NCBI RefSeq assembly: GCF_000717655.1
Contig: NZ_JNZY01000042.1
Coordinates: 1 to 53,203 of the forward strand
Reading direction: 5' to 3'
DNA length: 53,203 nt
From: Streptomyces katrae
Lineage (GTDB): Bacteria; Actinomycetota; Actinomycetes; Streptomycetales; Streptomycetaceae
Below are positions 17,797 through 27,740 of the stretch, piece after piece. Under the pieces are notes generated by a model. It had not been told where the DNA came from and did not search any database. It saw only the letters and a program-made list of their open reading frames with translations. The first letter of the stretch is position 1. Every line of letters begins with the position of its first letter. The position numbers and the translations under genes are program-made.

Positions 17797-18828
17797 ATGA
17801 ACCAGGCCGTACCGTTCACGACCGCCGAGACCAGCGGACTGCACGACGCGCTGCGCGAGATCGTCGCCGACGGCGTCACCCCGGGCGGGGTCGTCGTCTG
17901 CGGTACGGCGGGCGGGGACCGCACCGTCCGGTCGGCCGGCGTCGTCTCCCCGTTCACGGGCCCGGGCACGCCCGACGAGAACACCGTCTACGACATCGCG
18001 TCCCTGACGAAGGTCACGGCAACCTGGCCGCTCGTCGGCCGTGCCGTCGACGCGGGCCTGCTCGACCTCGACACCCGGGTACGGGAGTTCCTGCCGCCGA
18101 TGGAGGGCTCGATGCCGAGCGCGGAGGCCACCGTGCGGCAGCTGCTCTCGCACACCTCGGGCCTGCGGGCCGCGACCCGGCTCGACCTCTACGACCTGAC
18201 CGAGCGGCCCCTGCACGAGCTGATCTGCCGGGAGCTCATGGAGAACCTGCCGGGCACGCACCGCTACATCAACCGCGGCTACATCCTCCTCGGCCTGGCC
18301 CTCGCCCACGTGCACCGGCAGCCGCTGGACGAGCTCGCCGCCGTCCTGTGGGCCGAGCTGGGCATGGCGGACACCGCGTACGGTCCCGTCGCGCAGTCGC
18401 CCCGGGTGGCGCCGACCGAGCGGCACGACGGCCACGACCGGCTCTGGGGGGCCGTCCACGACGAGAACGCGGCCGTGATGGGCGGCGTCGCCGGCCACGC
18501 CGGGGTCTTCGCACCGGCCGCCGACCTCGCCACGTACGCCGAGCACCTGCTCGCCGGGGACGGGAGTCCGCTGGGCGGGTGGCTGCGGGCCGGCCTCGTC
18601 CCGCAGGCCGAGATCGAGCCGGGGCTGCAGCGCGGTCTGGGCTGGATCCTCGCCGCGGGCGGCACCGTGGCGTACCACCACGGCTTCACCGGTACGAGCC
18701 TCCACCTCGCTCCCGCCACCGGCCGGTACGTGGTGATCGTCACCAACGCCGTCCACGACGGCGCCGCCTCGCGCATCCGGATCGCCCCGCTGCGCGAGCG
18801 CGCCCTGAAGACCCTCGCCGCCGGCTGA
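17797..18828 (+). CDS. serine hydrolase, beta-lactamase class C family
   Basis: A 343-residue protein of the penicillin-binding-protein-like serine hydrolase group. The catalytic S-x-x-K is in IASLTKV (near residue 70), the second motif Y-x-N in YINRGY (near 160), and HHGFTGTS near 295 takes the place of the KTG strand. There is no signal peptide, so it is predicted cytoplasmic. Members include esterases and D-aminopeptidases; the substrate is unknown. ATG at 17797 has GGAGG at 5-base spacing and is preferred over an in-frame GTG at 17758. Confidence 0.9.
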   Translation: MNQAVPFTTAETSGLHDALREIVADGVTPGGVVVCGTAGGDRTVRSAGVVSPFTGPGTPDENTVYDIASLTKVTATWPLVGRAVDAGLLDLDTRVREFLPPMEGSMPSAEATVRQLLSHTSGLRAATRLDLYDLTERPLHELICRELMENLPGTHRYINRGYILLGLALAHVHRQPLDELAAVLWAELGMADTAYGPVAQSPRVAPTERHDGHDRLWGAVHDENAAVMGGVAGHAGVFAPAADLATYAEHLLAGDGSPLGGWLRAGLVPQAEIEPGLQRGLGWILAAGGTVAYHHGFTGTSLHLAPATGRYVVIVTNAVHDGAASRIRIAPLRERALKTLAAG

Positions 18829-18846
18829 CCGGGCGACCGGAAGCCG

Positions 18847-19455
18847 TCAGGGCCAGACCAGGCAGTACGGCTGGTGGCCCGCCTCGTGGAGGCGGTGGCT
18901 GAAGTCCTGCCACTCGTGGAGCAGCTGGTAGACGTTGAAGGCGTCGCGGGGGCCGCCGCGGTCCGGGACCGTGGACCAGATGAACGCCGCGGCGCCGACC
19001 GATTCCTCGCCGATGCCGCGCAGCGGGTCGACCACGGTCATCGGGAGCTTGACCACCGCGTAGTCGGGGTGGAGGACGACCAGCTCCAGCGGGGGCACCT
19101 TGTGCAGGGGTATGCCCTCGATGCCGGTCAGGACCATCGCGGCCACCGTCTCCGGCTTGATCTTGGTGAACAGGCCGCCCATGCCGAGCTCGTCGCCGCC
19201 GAGCTCCTCGGGCCGCATCGTGACGGGGACGCGGGCCGCCGTCGCGCCGTCGGGCGCGCCGAAGTACTTGTACGTCACACCCATGCCGCGGCCCTTGGGC
19301 AGGCCGTCGGGGTCCTCGAGGGGCCCGGGTACCGGATCGGCCGCGTCCGCTGCCCGGCGCCGGTGCTTGCCTCGGCGGCGGGCTTCGCGCGCCTCGCGGG
19401 CGCGCTGCGGGTCGAGGCCGTCCATACCCTCGCCCGGTCCACCACCGCGTTGCAT
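18847..19455 (-). CDS. conserved hypothetical protein
   Basis: A 202-residue soluble protein. The first 60 residues are charged and Arg-rich ([17 protein letters not shown]), then a folded region contains [21 protein letters not shown], the [25 protein letters not shown] segment and [20 protein letters not shown] recognise no domain. The ATG at 19455 was chosen as the first methionine before the charged region; the upstream extension overlaps the divergent hemL promoter. It is convergent with the serine hydrolase gene, 18 bases away. Function unknown. Confidence 0.65.
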   Translation of the reverse strand: MQRGGGPGEGMDGLDPQRAREAREARRRGKHRRRAADAADPVPGPLEDPDGLPKGRGMGVTYKYFGAPDGATAARVPVTMRPEELGGDELGMGGLFTKIKPETVAAMVLTGIEGIPLHKVPPLELVVLHPDYAVVKLPMTVVDPLRGIGEESVGAAAFIWSTVPDRGGPRDAFNVYQLLHEWQDFSHRLHEAGHQPYCLVWP

Positions 19456-19589
19456 ATCTCCACCCGACTGGTCTTGCCTGCCCCGGCCCCGCGGCCCCCG
19501 CCACGCAGCCTGATCATCATGGCAGTGACCTCCCCAGGGGCGGCGCGGTGAAACGCCCGTCCGCAAGTCAGTCGCGGCCTGATGAGACC

Positions 19590-20924
19590 ATGGCTGGTGT
19601 GAGCTACCCGTACCCGTATGAAGCCAAAGTCTCGCAGACTCTCTTTGACCGCGCGTCCCTCGTGACGCCTGGCGGCGTGAACTCTCCCGTGCGCGCCTTC
19701 CGCGCCGTGGGCGGAACGCCCAGGTTCATGGTGTCCGGTACCGGTCCGTACCTGACGGATGCCGACGGCCGCGAGTACGTCGACCTGGTCTGCTCGTGGG
19801 GGCCGATGATTCTCGGCCACGCCCACCCGGCCGTGGTGGAGGCCATCCAGGCCGCCGTCGCCCGCGGCACCTCCTTCGGTACGCCCGGTGAGGGCGAGGT
19901 CGCGCTCGCCGAGGAGATCGTCGCGCGCATCGAGCCCGTCGAGCAGGTCCGCCTGGTGTCGTCGGGCACCGAGGCGACCATGTCGGCGATCCGGCTGGCG
20001 CGCGGCTTCACGGGCCGGGCCAAGGTCGTGAAGTTCGCAGGCTGCTACCACGGCCACGTGGACGCGCTGCTGGCCGCCGCCGGTTCCGGGCTCGCGACCT
20101 TCGCGCTGCCGGACACCCCCGGGGTGACGGGGGCGCAGGCCGGCGACACGATCGTGCTCCCCTACAACGACCTGGAAGCGGTACGGGCGGCGTTCGCCGC
20201 GCACCCCGGCGAGATCGCCTGCGTGATCACCGAGGCCGCGCCCGGCAACATGGGCGTCGTGACCCCGGCCGAAGGGTTCAACCAGGGGCTCGCGGACCTG
20301 TGCCGCGAGAACGGCGCGCTGTACATCTCCGACGAGGTGATGACCGGTTTCCGCACCTCCCGCGCCGGCTGGTACGGCGTCGACGGGGTCAAGCCCGACC
20401 TGATGACCTTCGGCAAGGTCATGGGCGGCGGTTTCCCGGCCGCGGCGTTCGGCGGCCGCGCCGACGTGATGGGGTACCTGGCCCCGGCGGGCCCGGTCTA
20501 CCAGGCGGGCACGCTCTCGGGCAACCCGGTCGCCACCGCCGCGGGCCTCGCGCAGCTGCGACTGCTGGACGGGGCCGCGTACGAGAAGGTCGACGCGGTC
20601 TCCGCGCAGATCCAGGGCCTGGTCACGGACGCGCTCGCCAAGGAGGGCGTGGCGCACCGGCTGCAGACCGCGTCCAACATGTTCTCCCTCTTCTTCACCG
20701 AGGACGAGGTGAAGAACTACGACGACGCCAAGAAGCAGGAGTCCTTCCGCTTCAACGGCTTCTTCCACTCGATGCTGTCGCAGGGCGTGTACCTGCCGCC
20801 GTCGGCCTTCGAGTCGTGGTTCGTCTCCACCGCCCACGACGAGCAGGCGGTCGAGCGCATCGCGGCTGCGCTGCCCGCCGCCGCCCGCGCCGCCGCGCAG
20901 GCCACCCCGGAGAGGACCGCATGA
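19590..20924 (+). CDS. hemL: glutamate-1-semialdehyde 2,1-aminomutase
   Basis: A 444-residue PLP-dependent class III aminotransferase-fold enzyme that converts glutamate-1-semialdehyde to 5-aminolevulinate in the C5 route of tetrapyrrole synthesis. Markers are the N-terminal [27 protein letters not shown] for phosphate binding, DEVMTGFR for the pyridine ring and TFGKVMGGG with the Schiff-base lysine. The ATG at 19590 ([11 protein letters not shown]) is chosen; a GTG at 19599 is possible. The downstream phosphatase start overlaps its stop (ATGA). Confidence 0.96.
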   Translation: MAGVSYPYPYEAKVSQTLFDRASLVTPGGVNSPVRAFRAVGGTPRFMVSGTGPYLTDADGREYVDLVCSWGPMILGHAHPAVVEAIQAAVARGTSFGTPGEGEVALAEEIVARIEPVEQVRLVSSGTEATMSAIRLARGFTGRAKVVKFAGCYHGHVDALLAAAGSGLATFALPDTPGVTGAQAGDTIVLPYNDLEAVRAAFAAHPGEIACVITEAAPGNMGVVTPAEGFNQGLADLCRENGALYISDEVMTGFRTSRAGWYGVDGVKPDLMTFGKVMGGGFPAAAFGGRADVMGYLAPAGPVYQAGTLSGNPVATAAGLAQLRLLDGAAYEKVDAVSAQIQGLVTDALAKEGVAHRLQTASNMFSLFFTEDEVKNYDDAKKQESFRFNGFFHSMLSQGVYLPPSAFESWFVSTAHDEQAVERIAAALPAAARAAAQATPERTA

Positions 20925-21601
20925 GCAGCAGCGAGATCACCGTCGTCCACCTGATGCGGCACGGCGAGGTGCACAACCCGGACGGGGTGCTCTACGGGCG
21001 CCGTTCCGGCTACCACCTCTCCGAGCTGGGCCGCGAGATGGCCGAGCGGGTCGCGGAGCACCTGCAGAACCGTGACATCACGTACGTGGTCTCCTCCCCG
21101 CTGGAGCGGGCGCAGGAGACGGCGGCGCCGGTCGCCAAGGGCCACGGCCTGGTCGTGGCGACGGACGCGCGGCTGCTGGAGGCGGAGAACGTCTTCGAGG
21201 GCAAGACCTTCGGTGTCGGGGACGGCGCGCTGCGCAAGCCCGCCAACTGGAAGCACCTGACGAACCCGTTCAAGCCGTCCTGGGGCGAGCCGTACGTGGA
21301 GCAGGTCGTCCGGATGACGAGCGCCATCGAGGCGGCGCGCGATGCGGCCCGCGGCCACGAGGCGGTGGCGGTCAGCCACCAGCTGCCGATCTGGATCGTG
21401 CGCAGCTTCGCGGAGAAGCGCCGGCTGTGGCACGACCCGCGGCGCCGGCAGTGCACGCTGGCCTCGCTGACGTCGTTCACGTACCAGGGCGACCGGCTGG
21501 TGTCGGTGGGCTACAGCGAGCCGGCCCGGGACCTGGTCCCGGCGCATCTGCTCGCGGGGGCGAAGCCGGTGAAGGGCAAGTCGAAGGCCTTCGGCGCCTA
21601 A
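20921..21601 (+). CDS. histidine phosphatase family protein
   Basis: A 226-residue protein of the phosphoglycerate-mutase-like superfamily. The catalytic motif is LMRHGEV (His near residue 14), with [11 protein letters not shown] providing the second arginine and AVSHQLPIW the second histidine. The substrate is unknown; such enzymes dephosphorylate sugar phosphates or other small molecules. It is translationally coupled to hemL through an ATGA overlap, with GGAGAGGA upstream of the start. Confidence 0.92.
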   Translation: MSSSEITVVHLMRHGEVHNPDGVLYGRRSGYHLSELGREMAERVAEHLQNRDITYVVSSPLERAQETAAPVAKGHGLVVATDARLLEAENVFEGKTFGVGDGALRKPANWKHLTNPFKPSWGEPYVEQVVRMTSAIEAARDAARGHEAVAVSHQLPIWIVRSFAEKRRLWHDPRRRQCTLASLTSFTYQGDRLVSVGYSEPARDLVPAHLLAGAKPVKGKSKAFGA

Positions 21602-21675
21602 AAGTTCATACAAGTCCTGTCGAATCGCCGCGCGGAGCCTCGACTTCATTGAAAAGTCCGTTTATGTGACTATTC

Positions 21676-22911
21676 ATGAGCGACGCGAAGCGCGACTTCA
21701 CTCGAAGGGGACTGCTCGGACTCGGCGCAGCCGCGGTGGCGGCCGGGGTCGTCGGCTGCGGCGCCGACGGCCGCCCGGCCCGTCCCGGCCCAGGGCCCGG
21801 CGGCTCCGGCCCGTCCGGGTCCGCGCCCCCGGCCCGGCCGATCGGTGACGGCTCCACCGCCGACTCCGGCCCGCAGCCCCGCCAGCCGGACAAGCCCGTA
21901 CCGCTCCAGCCGGGCGAGACCCCACCGCAGTTCGTGGTGTTCAGCTGGGACGGCGCGGGGGAGATCGGCAACGGCCTCTTCCCGCGCTTCCTCAAGCTCG
22001 CCAAGGACCACGGCGCGGCCATGACGTTCTTCCTCTCCGGCATCTACCTGCTGCCCGAGTCGAAGAAGGACCTCTACAAGCCGCCGAACAACCCGGCAGG
22101 GGCCTCCGACATCGGCTACCTCAAGGACGAGAACGTCCGCAGCACCCTGAAGTGCGTCCGCGAGGCGTGGCTCGACGGCCATGAGGTCGGGACCCACTTC
22201 AACGGCCATTTCTGCGCCGGCTCCGGTTCCGTGGCCCGCTGGACCCCGGACGACTGGCAGAGCGAGATCGACCAGGCCGTGTCCTTCGTCACCAACTGGC
22301 GGACCAACACCGGCTTCACCGACCTCGAACCCCTGCCCTTCGACTACCGCAAGGAACTGGTCGGCGGCCGCACCCCCTGCCTGCTCGGCCGGGACGGCAT
22401 GCTGCCGGTCGCGCAGAAGATGGGCTGGCGCTACGACGCCTCCTCGCCCGGCGGCCTCCAGGTGTGGCCTGGGAAGAAGGCGGGCATCTGGGATCTGCCG
22501 CTGCAGTCCATGCCGTTTCCCGGGCACTCCTTCGAGGTGCTGTCGATGGACTACAACATCCTCGCCAACCAGTCGAAGAACACCACCCGGGGCGTGCCCT
22601 CCAACTACCCGGCCTGGCGCACCCAGGCCACCGGCACCTATCTCGGCGGTTTCCGGCGCGCGTACGAGACGAACCGCGCGCCGCTCTTCATCGGCAACCA
22701 CTTCGAGGAATGGAACGGCGGCATCTACATGGACGCCGTCGAGGAAGCCCTCAAGGGCATGTCGGACAAAAAGGACGTACGGCTGGTCTCCTTCCGGCAG
22801 TTCGCCGACTGGCTCGACGTTCAGGACCCCAGGCTGCTGGCCCGGCTCCAGGAACTGGCCCCGGGGCAGCCGCCGACCGGCGGCTGGAACACGTACCTCT
22901 CCGCTGCCTGA
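21676..22911 (+). CDS. Tat-exported polysaccharide-deacetylase-like lipoprotein
   Basis: A 411-residue exported protein. The N-terminus has a twin-arginine motif (FTRRGLLG, Arg10-Arg11) followed by a lipobox VVGC with Cys28, so it is predicted to fold before export and be lipid-anchored. After a Pro/Gly linker the domain has VVFSWDGAGE in the place of the NodB TFDDG strand, a GHEVGTHFNGHF metal-histidine motif and a C-terminal LVSFRQFADWLD strand. This fits a divergent carbohydrate esterase 4 fold; activity is not certain. The 74 bases before it are AT-rich and probably hold a promoter. It precedes the cytochrome c maturation genes. Confidence 0.85.
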   Translation: MSDAKRDFTRRGLLGLGAAAVAAGVVGCGADGRPARPGPGPGGSGPSGSAPPARPIGDGSTADSGPQPRQPDKPVPLQPGETPPQFVVFSWDGAGEIGNGLFPRFLKLAKDHGAAMTFFLSGIYLLPESKKDLYKPPNNPAGASDIGYLKDENVRSTLKCVREAWLDGHEVGTHFNGHFCAGSGSVARWTPDDWQSEIDQAVSFVTNWRTNTGFTDLEPLPFDYRKELVGGRTPCLLGRDGMLPVAQKMGWRYDASSPGGLQVWPGKKAGIWDLPLQSMPFPGHSFEVLSMDYNILANQSKNTTRGVPSNYPAWRTQATGTYLGGFRRAYETNRAPLFIGNHFEEWNGGIYMDAVEEALKGMSDKKDVRLVSFRQFADWLDVQDPRLLARLQELAPGQPPTGGWNTYLSAA

Positions 22912-23001
22912 CCGGGCGACCGGCCGACCGGCTGACCAGCGGCTCGGCGCACCGTCGGGGGGCGGGAAAGATCCGCAAATCGCTCATGCGAAACTTTTCA
23001 C

Positions 23002-23598
23002 ATGAGAATTGGCCGTGCTCTCCTGCTCACCGCGGTGACCCTCGCGAGCGCCGTGACCCTGTCGGCGTGCGGCGACGGCGGCGGCAAGCCGAACGGCTCC
23101 GCCGGCGGCAACTACGTGACCGGCGCCGGAGGCATCTCCACCGTCGCCAAGGGCTCGCGCACCGAGGCGCCCAAGCTCGACGGCGAGACCGTCGACGGCA
23201 AGACCCTCGATGTCACCAGCCTCAAGGGCAAGGTCGTCGTCCTCAACGTGTGGGGCTCCTGGTGCCCGCCGTGCCGCAACGAGGCCAAGTACTTCGCGCA
23301 GGTGTCCAAGGAGCTCGCCGACGGCGGCAAGGACGTCGCGTTCGTCGGCATCAACACCCGCGACAACAGCAAGCAGAACGCCGTCGCGTTCGAGGAGAAC
23401 TTCGGGATCGCCTACCCGAGCCTCTACGACCCGGACGGGAAGTTGATCCTCCGCTTCTCCGCGGGCACGCTGAACCCGCAGGCCATCCCCTCCACGATCG
23501 TCCTCGACAAGGAGGGCAAGATCGCCGCCCGCACCCTCGTCGCGATCAACGGCGAGCAGCTGCGCTCCATGATCGACCCCGTTCTCGCGGAGCAGTGA
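23002..23598 (+). CDS. resA: TlpA/ResA-type thiol-disulfide lipoprotein
   Basis: A 198-residue membrane-anchored thioredoxin-fold protein. The lipobox LSAC places the lipidated cysteine at residue 23. The active site is WCPPC (in VWGSWCPPCRNEAKYF), preceded by GKVVVLN and followed by a cis-proline region (IPSTIVLDKEG). It would keep apocytochrome c haem-binding cysteines reduced outside the membrane, using electrons passed by CcdA, whose gene starts 4 bases after this stop. Confidence 0.92.
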   Translation: MRIGRALLLTAVTLASAVTLSACGDGGGKPNGSAGGNYVTGAGGISTVAKGSRTEAPKLDGETVDGKTLDVTSLKGKVVVLNVWGSWCPPCRNEAKYFAQVSKELADGGKDVAFVGINTRDNSKQNAVAFEENFGIAYPSLYDPDGKLILRFSAGTLNPQAIPSTIVLDKEGKIAARTLVAINGEQLRSMIDPVLAEQ

Positions 23599-23602
23599 CC
23601 TC

Positions 23603-24382
23603 GTGGTCCCCGAGCTCCTCACCCTGGCCGCCGAGCCGGCCGGCGTGAACACGACGGTCCTCGACGGGGCCCTGATGCTGGCCTTGCCCATCTCGGTCCT
23701 CGCCGGACTCGTCTCGTTCTTCTCGCCCTGCGTGCTGCCGCTGGTCCCCGGCTACCTCTCGTACGTCACGGGCATCAGCGGCGCCGACCTCGCCGAGGCC
23801 CGGCGCGGCCGGATGCTGGCCGGGGCGAGCCTGTTCATCGCCGGATTCACGGCCGTGTTCGTCTCCACCGGCGCGCTCTTCGGGTACTTCGGCGGCACGC
23901 TCCAGGAGAACCGGGAGATCATCTCCCGGGTCCTCGGCGGTCTGGTGGTCGTCCTCGGCCTCTTCTTCATGGGCCTGATCCCGGGCCTGACGATGCGCGA
24001 GTTCCGCTTCCACAGGAAGCCGACCGCGGGCCTGCTCGGCGCGCCCGTGCTCGGCGTCCTGTTCGGTGTCGGCTGGACCCCCTGCATGGGCCCGACCCTC
24101 GCCGCGGTCAACACGCTCTCCATCGACCAGGCGAGCGCCGGCCGGGGCGCGCTGCTGACCGTCGCCTACTGTCTGGGCCTGGGCCTGCCCTTCATCCTCG
24201 CCGCGATCGCCTTCCGCAAGGCGCTCGGCGCTTTCGGCTGGGTGAAGCAGCACTATGCATGGGTGATGCGGATCGGCGGCGGCATGCTGGTCCTGACCGG
24301 TCTGCTGCTCGTCACAGGTTTGTGGGCCAGCATCGTCAACGACATGCAGAGCTGGACCCAAGGCTTCACGGTGGGGATCTGA
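23603..24382 (+). CDS. ccdA: cytochrome c biogenesis protein CcdA
   Basis: A 259-residue polytopic protein with about six transmembrane helices. The two redox cysteines are in SPCVLPLVPGYLSYVTG and TPCMGPTLAAV, the conserved positions of the CcdA/DsbD family. It carries electrons from cytosolic thioredoxin to the extracytoplasmic ResA-like protein encoded just upstream. The start is GTG at 23603 with GGAG upstream. ResB follows after 13 bases. Confidence 0.95.
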   Translation: MVPELLTLAAEPAGVNTTVLDGALMLALPISVLAGLVSFFSPCVLPLVPGYLSYVTGISGADLAEARRGRMLAGASLFIAGFTAVFVSTGALFGYFGGTLQENREIISRVLGGLVVVLGLFFMGLIPGLTMREFRFHRKPTAGLLGAPVLGVLFGVGWTPCMGPTLAAVNTLSIDQASAGRGALLTVAYCLGLGLPFILAAIAFRKALGAFGWVKQHYAWVMRIGGGMLVLTGLLLVTGLWASIVNDMQSWTQGFTVGI

Positions 24383-24395
24383 GGACTACACACAC

Positions 24396-26120
24396 ATGAG
24401 TACGACAGACAAGGCGTCCACCGAGGCGCCGAACCCGTCCGAGGAACCCGCGGAAGCCGCGGACGCCGCAGACGCAAGCGAAGCCGCCGCCGGCGCGCAG
24501 CTGTCCACCGCCCCAGCGGAGGACGCCGGCGGCCCCGTCGGCATCGGCGTGATCGGCTGGATCCGCTGGTTCTGGCGGCAGCTCACCTCCATGCGGGTGG
24601 CGCTGATCCTCCTCTTCCTGCTCTCCCTGGGCTCCATCCCGGGCTCGCTCGTCCCGCAGAACCAGGTCGACGCGATGAAGGTGGCCCAGTGGAAGAAGGA
24701 CCACTCCTTCTGGGTCCCGCTCGCCGAGAAGCTCCAGCTCTTCGACGTGTACAGCTCGGTGTGGTTCTCCGCGATCTACCTGCTGCTGTTCATCTCGCTG
24801 ATCGGCTGCATCGTCCCGCGCAGCTGGCAGTTCGTCGGCCAGCTCACCGGCCGCCCGCCCGGCGCCCCCAGGCGCCTCGACCGGCTGCCCGCGTACGCGA
24901 CGTGGCGTACGGAGAAGTCCCCCGACGAGGTGCTCGCACACGCGAAGACCGTCCTCGGCGGCCGGCGTTTCCGTACCGAGGCCGGCACGGACTCCGTCGC
25001 CGCCGAGAAGGGCTACTTTCGCGAGGCCGGGAACCTGGTCTTCCACATCGCTCTGATCGTGATGCTGGTGGCGTTCGCCTGGGGCCAGCTGTTCAAGTCC
25101 GAGGGGGGCAAGCTCGTGCTGCGCGGCAAGGGCTTCGCGAACACGCTGACCCAGTACGACGACTTCAAGTACGGCAGCTTCTTCAGCGCCGACGACCTGG
25201 CGCCCTTCTCCTTCACGCTCGACAAGTTCGACGCCACGTACGAGGAGAGCGGCCCGCAGAAGGGCACAGCCCGCGACTTCAAGGCGTACGTCACCTTCAG
25301 CGACGGTGCGGACGGCGCACCGCAGAAGCGCGAGATCCAGGTCAACAAGCCCATGGAGGTCGACGGGTCCAAGGTCTACCTGCTCGGCCACGGCTACGCG
25401 CCGATCGTCTCGGTGACCGACCCGACCGGCAAGGTGGTCTTCAAGGACGCCGTGCCCATGCTGCCCTTCGACGCGAACCTCAGCTCCTCCGGCGCCGTGA
25501 AGGTCCCGGACGGCTACCGCGACAAGGACGGCAACAAGGAGCAGCTCGGCTTCAACGCCATGTTCGTGCCGACCTTCGCCGGTGAGGGCAAGGGCACGAT
25601 GCTCTCCCAGTTCCCGGACCTGAAGTTCCCCGTCCTCGCGCTGAGCGCCTACCACGGCAGCCTGGGCGTGGACGCGGGCCTGCCGCAGAACGTGTACCAG
25701 CTGAACACCTCCAAGATGCAGGAGTTCAAGGACGCCGACGGGCAGCTGTTCAAGAAGCGGCTGCTGCCCGGCGAGGCGATGGAGCTGCCGAACGGTGCGG
25801 GCACCGTGAAGTTCGAGGGCGTCGAGCGCTGGGCCACCTTCTCGATCACCCGGCAGCCGGGCAGCGGCCTGGCCCTCGGGGGCGCCATCGCCGCCATCGG
25901 CGGCCTGGCCGCGTCGCTGTTCATCCAGCGCCGCCGGGTCTGGGTGCGCGCGGTGGCCGGCAAGGACGGCGTGACCGTCGTCGAGATGGCGGGCCTCGGC
26001 CGCAGCGAGTCGGCCAAGCTCCCCGAGGAGCTGGGGCAGCTCGCCGCCGCCCTCCACCAGCAGGCGCCCACGGCGCCCGACCAACCTGTCAAGGAAACTG
26101 TCGAAGGGGAGCGCGGATGA
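24396..26120 (+). CDS. resB: cytochrome c biogenesis protein ResB
   Basis: A 574-residue ResB/Ccs1 protein, part of the System II haem-delivery and ligation complex with CcsB. An acidic N-terminal cytoplasmic tail (about 45 residues) is followed by two helices (LTSMRVALILLFLLSLGSIPGS and a YLLLFISLIGCIVPR region), a third near residue 215, a large extracytoplasmic domain and a final helix (GGLAASLFIQRRR). The stop overlaps the ccsB start in ATGA. Confidence 0.95.
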   Translation: MSTTDKASTEAPNPSEEPAEAADAADASEAAAGAQLSTAPAEDAGGPVGIGVIGWIRWFWRQLTSMRVALILLFLLSLGSIPGSLVPQNQVDAMKVAQWKKDHSFWVPLAEKLQLFDVYSSVWFSAIYLLLFISLIGCIVPRSWQFVGQLTGRPPGAPRRLDRLPAYATWRTEKSPDEVLAHAKTVLGGRRFRTEAGTDSVAAEKGYFREAGNLVFHIALIVMLVAFAWGQLFKSEGGKLVLRGKGFANTLTQYDDFKYGSFFSADDLAPFSFTLDKFDATYEESGPQKGTARDFKAYVTFSDGADGAPQKREIQVNKPMEVDGSKVYLLGHGYAPIVSVTDPTGKVVFKDAVPMLPFDANLSSSGAVKVPDGYRDKDGNKEQLGFNAMFVPTFAGEGKGTMLSQFPDLKFPVLALSAYHGSLGVDAGLPQNVYQLNTSKMQEFKDADGQLFKKRLLPGEAMELPNGAGTVKFEGVERWATFSITRQPGSGLALGGAIAAIGGLAASLFIQRRRVWVRAVAGKDGVTVVEMAGLGRSESAKLPEELGQLAAALHQQAPTAPDQPVKETVEGERG

Positions 26121-27211
26121 CGCCGCTCGCAGCCGAAGTCAACGAGAACTTGGCTCAGATCAGCAACTACCTGGTCTATTCGTCGATGGCGGTCTACACG
26201 CTCGCCTTCCTCGCCCACATCGCCGAGTGGACCTTCGGCAGCCGCAGCAAGGTGGGCCGTACGGCCGCGGCGCTGACCAGCACCAAGGCCGCCGGGGCCG
26301 GGGCCGCCGACGCCCCCGCCGTCCAGGTGCGCGGCAAGGGGGGCACGGCCGTCCTCGACAAGCCGAAGGTCGTCACCCGCTCCGCCGCCGGCACCCGCGA
26401 CGTCCCGGACGGCCCCGGCGCGGCCGGCGGCACCGAGAACGGCGACCTGTACGGCCGCATCGCGGTCTCGCTGACCGCGCTCGGCTTCCTCATCGAGGCG
26501 GCCGGCGTCGTGGCCCGCGCGATGTCCGTGCAGCGGGCCCCCTGGGGCAACATGTACGAGTTCTCGGTGACCTTCTCCACCGTCGCCGTCGGCGCCTACC
26601 TGCTGCTCCTGGCGCTGAAGAAGAACGTCCGCTGGCTCGGTCTGATCCTGGTCACCACCGTCCTGCTGGACCTGGGCATCGCCACCACCTGGCTCTACAC
26701 CGACAGCGACCAGCTGGTCCCGGCCCTGCACTCGTACTGGCTGTGGATCCACGTCTCCACCGCGATCTTCTGCGGCGCGGTCTTCTACATCGGCGCGGCC
26801 GGCGCGGTGCTCTACCTGTTCCGCGACTCCTACGAGAGCCACCTGGAGCAGGGCCGCACGCCGGGCCGCTTCCGCTCCTCGGTGCTGGAGCGGCTGCCCT
26901 CGGCGGCCTCGCTCGACAAGTTCTCGTACCGCATCAACGCGGCCGTCTTCCCGCTGTGGACCTTCACCATCGTCGCGGGCGCGATCTGGGCCGGCGACGC
27001 CTGGGGCCGCTACTGGGGCTGGGACCCCAAGGAGGTCTGGTCCTTCGTGACCTGGGTGGCGTACGCCTGCTACCTGCACGCCCGCGCCACCGCCGGCTGG
27101 AAGGGCCGCAAGGCCGCGTACCTCGCGCTCTTCGCCTTCGCCTGCTGGATCTGGAACTACTACGGCGTGAACATCCTGCTCAGCGGCAAGCACTCGTACG
27201 CAGGCGTCTGA
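26117..27211 (+). CDS. ccsB: c-type cytochrome biogenesis protein CcsB
   Basis: A 364-residue integral membrane protein with eight or so helices. The haem-handling tryptophan-rich WWD-type motif is YWGWDPKEVWSFVTW near residue 300; external histidines are in ALHSYWLWIH and at the C-terminal NILLSGKHSY. A long polar insert (residues about 45-110) separates the first helix from the rest, as in many actinobacteria. With ResB it attaches haem to apocytochromes c. Translationally coupled to resB by a 4-base overlap. Confidence 0.95.
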   Translation: MTPLAAEVNENLAQISNYLVYSSMAVYTLAFLAHIAEWTFGSRSKVGRTAAALTSTKAAGAGAADAPAVQVRGKGGTAVLDKPKVVTRSAAGTRDVPDGPGAAGGTENGDLYGRIAVSLTALGFLIEAAGVVARAMSVQRAPWGNMYEFSVTFSTVAVGAYLLLLALKKNVRWLGLILVTTVLLDLGIATTWLYTDSDQLVPALHSYWLWIHVSTAIFCGAVFYIGAAGAVLYLFRDSYESHLEQGRTPGRFRSSVLERLPSAASLDKFSYRINAAVFPLWTFTIVAGAIWAGDAWGRYWGWDPKEVWSFVTWVAYACYLHARATAGWKGRKAAYLALFAFACWIWNYYGVNILLSGKHSYAGV

Positions 27212-27236
27212 CCCGCGGGAGTGGGACGCTGGTGGC

Positions 27237-27740
27237 ATGGCACCCGTAAGTCATGCCACCAGTGAGAGCCGCGGCGGGAACCGCTGGCTGCTGCGCTTCG
27301 AGGTCCACGTGCCGAGCGCGTACGAGACGGTGTGGCCTGCTTTGACCACGCCGGAAGGGCTCCGCGGCTGGCTGGCCGCGGCGGACGTCCTGGAGCGCCG
27401 GCTCGGCGGGGTCGTCACGCTGCGCTGGCTGAACGGCGGAGCGACGGTATCCGGTCACGTCACGGCCTGGGACGTCGAGCGGGTCGTGGAGTACACGGTG
27501 AGCGAGCACGGCCGGATCCGGTTCCACCTGGAGGCGGTGGGGACGGACTCGACCGTGATCCGCTTCCTGAACGAGCGGGCCGGCTCGGACGAGGACCGCC
27601 TCGACTGCCTGGCCGGCTGGCACCACCACTTCGAGCTGCTCGAATCCGCGCTGCAAGGCCATCCGGCGGACTGGTCCCGGTGGACCGACGCCCGCTGGGC
27701 GGAGCTGCGCGCGTCCTACGCGTCCTTCTCCAGGACGTAG
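27237..27740 (+). CDS. SRPBCC family protein
   Basis: A 167-residue protein with an AHSA1/SRPBCC-like pattern: FEVHVPSAYETVWPALTTPEGLRGWLA (N-terminal strand and helix), then a curved sheet and a C-terminal helix beginning CLAGWHHHFELLESAL. The family binds small hydrophobic ligands; members may act with ArsR regulators but none is near. It lies 25 bases after ccsB on the same strand and might be cotranscribed. Its last 25 bases overlap a convergent gene. Function unknown. Confidence 0.8.
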   Translation: MAPVSHATSESRGGNRWLLRFEVHVPSAYETVWPALTTPEGLRGWLAAADVLERRLGGVVTLRWLNGGATVSGHVTAWDVERVVEYTVSEHGRIRFHLEAVGTDSTVIRFLNERAGSDEDRLDCLAGWHHHFELLESALQGHPADWSRWTDARWAELRASYASFSRT

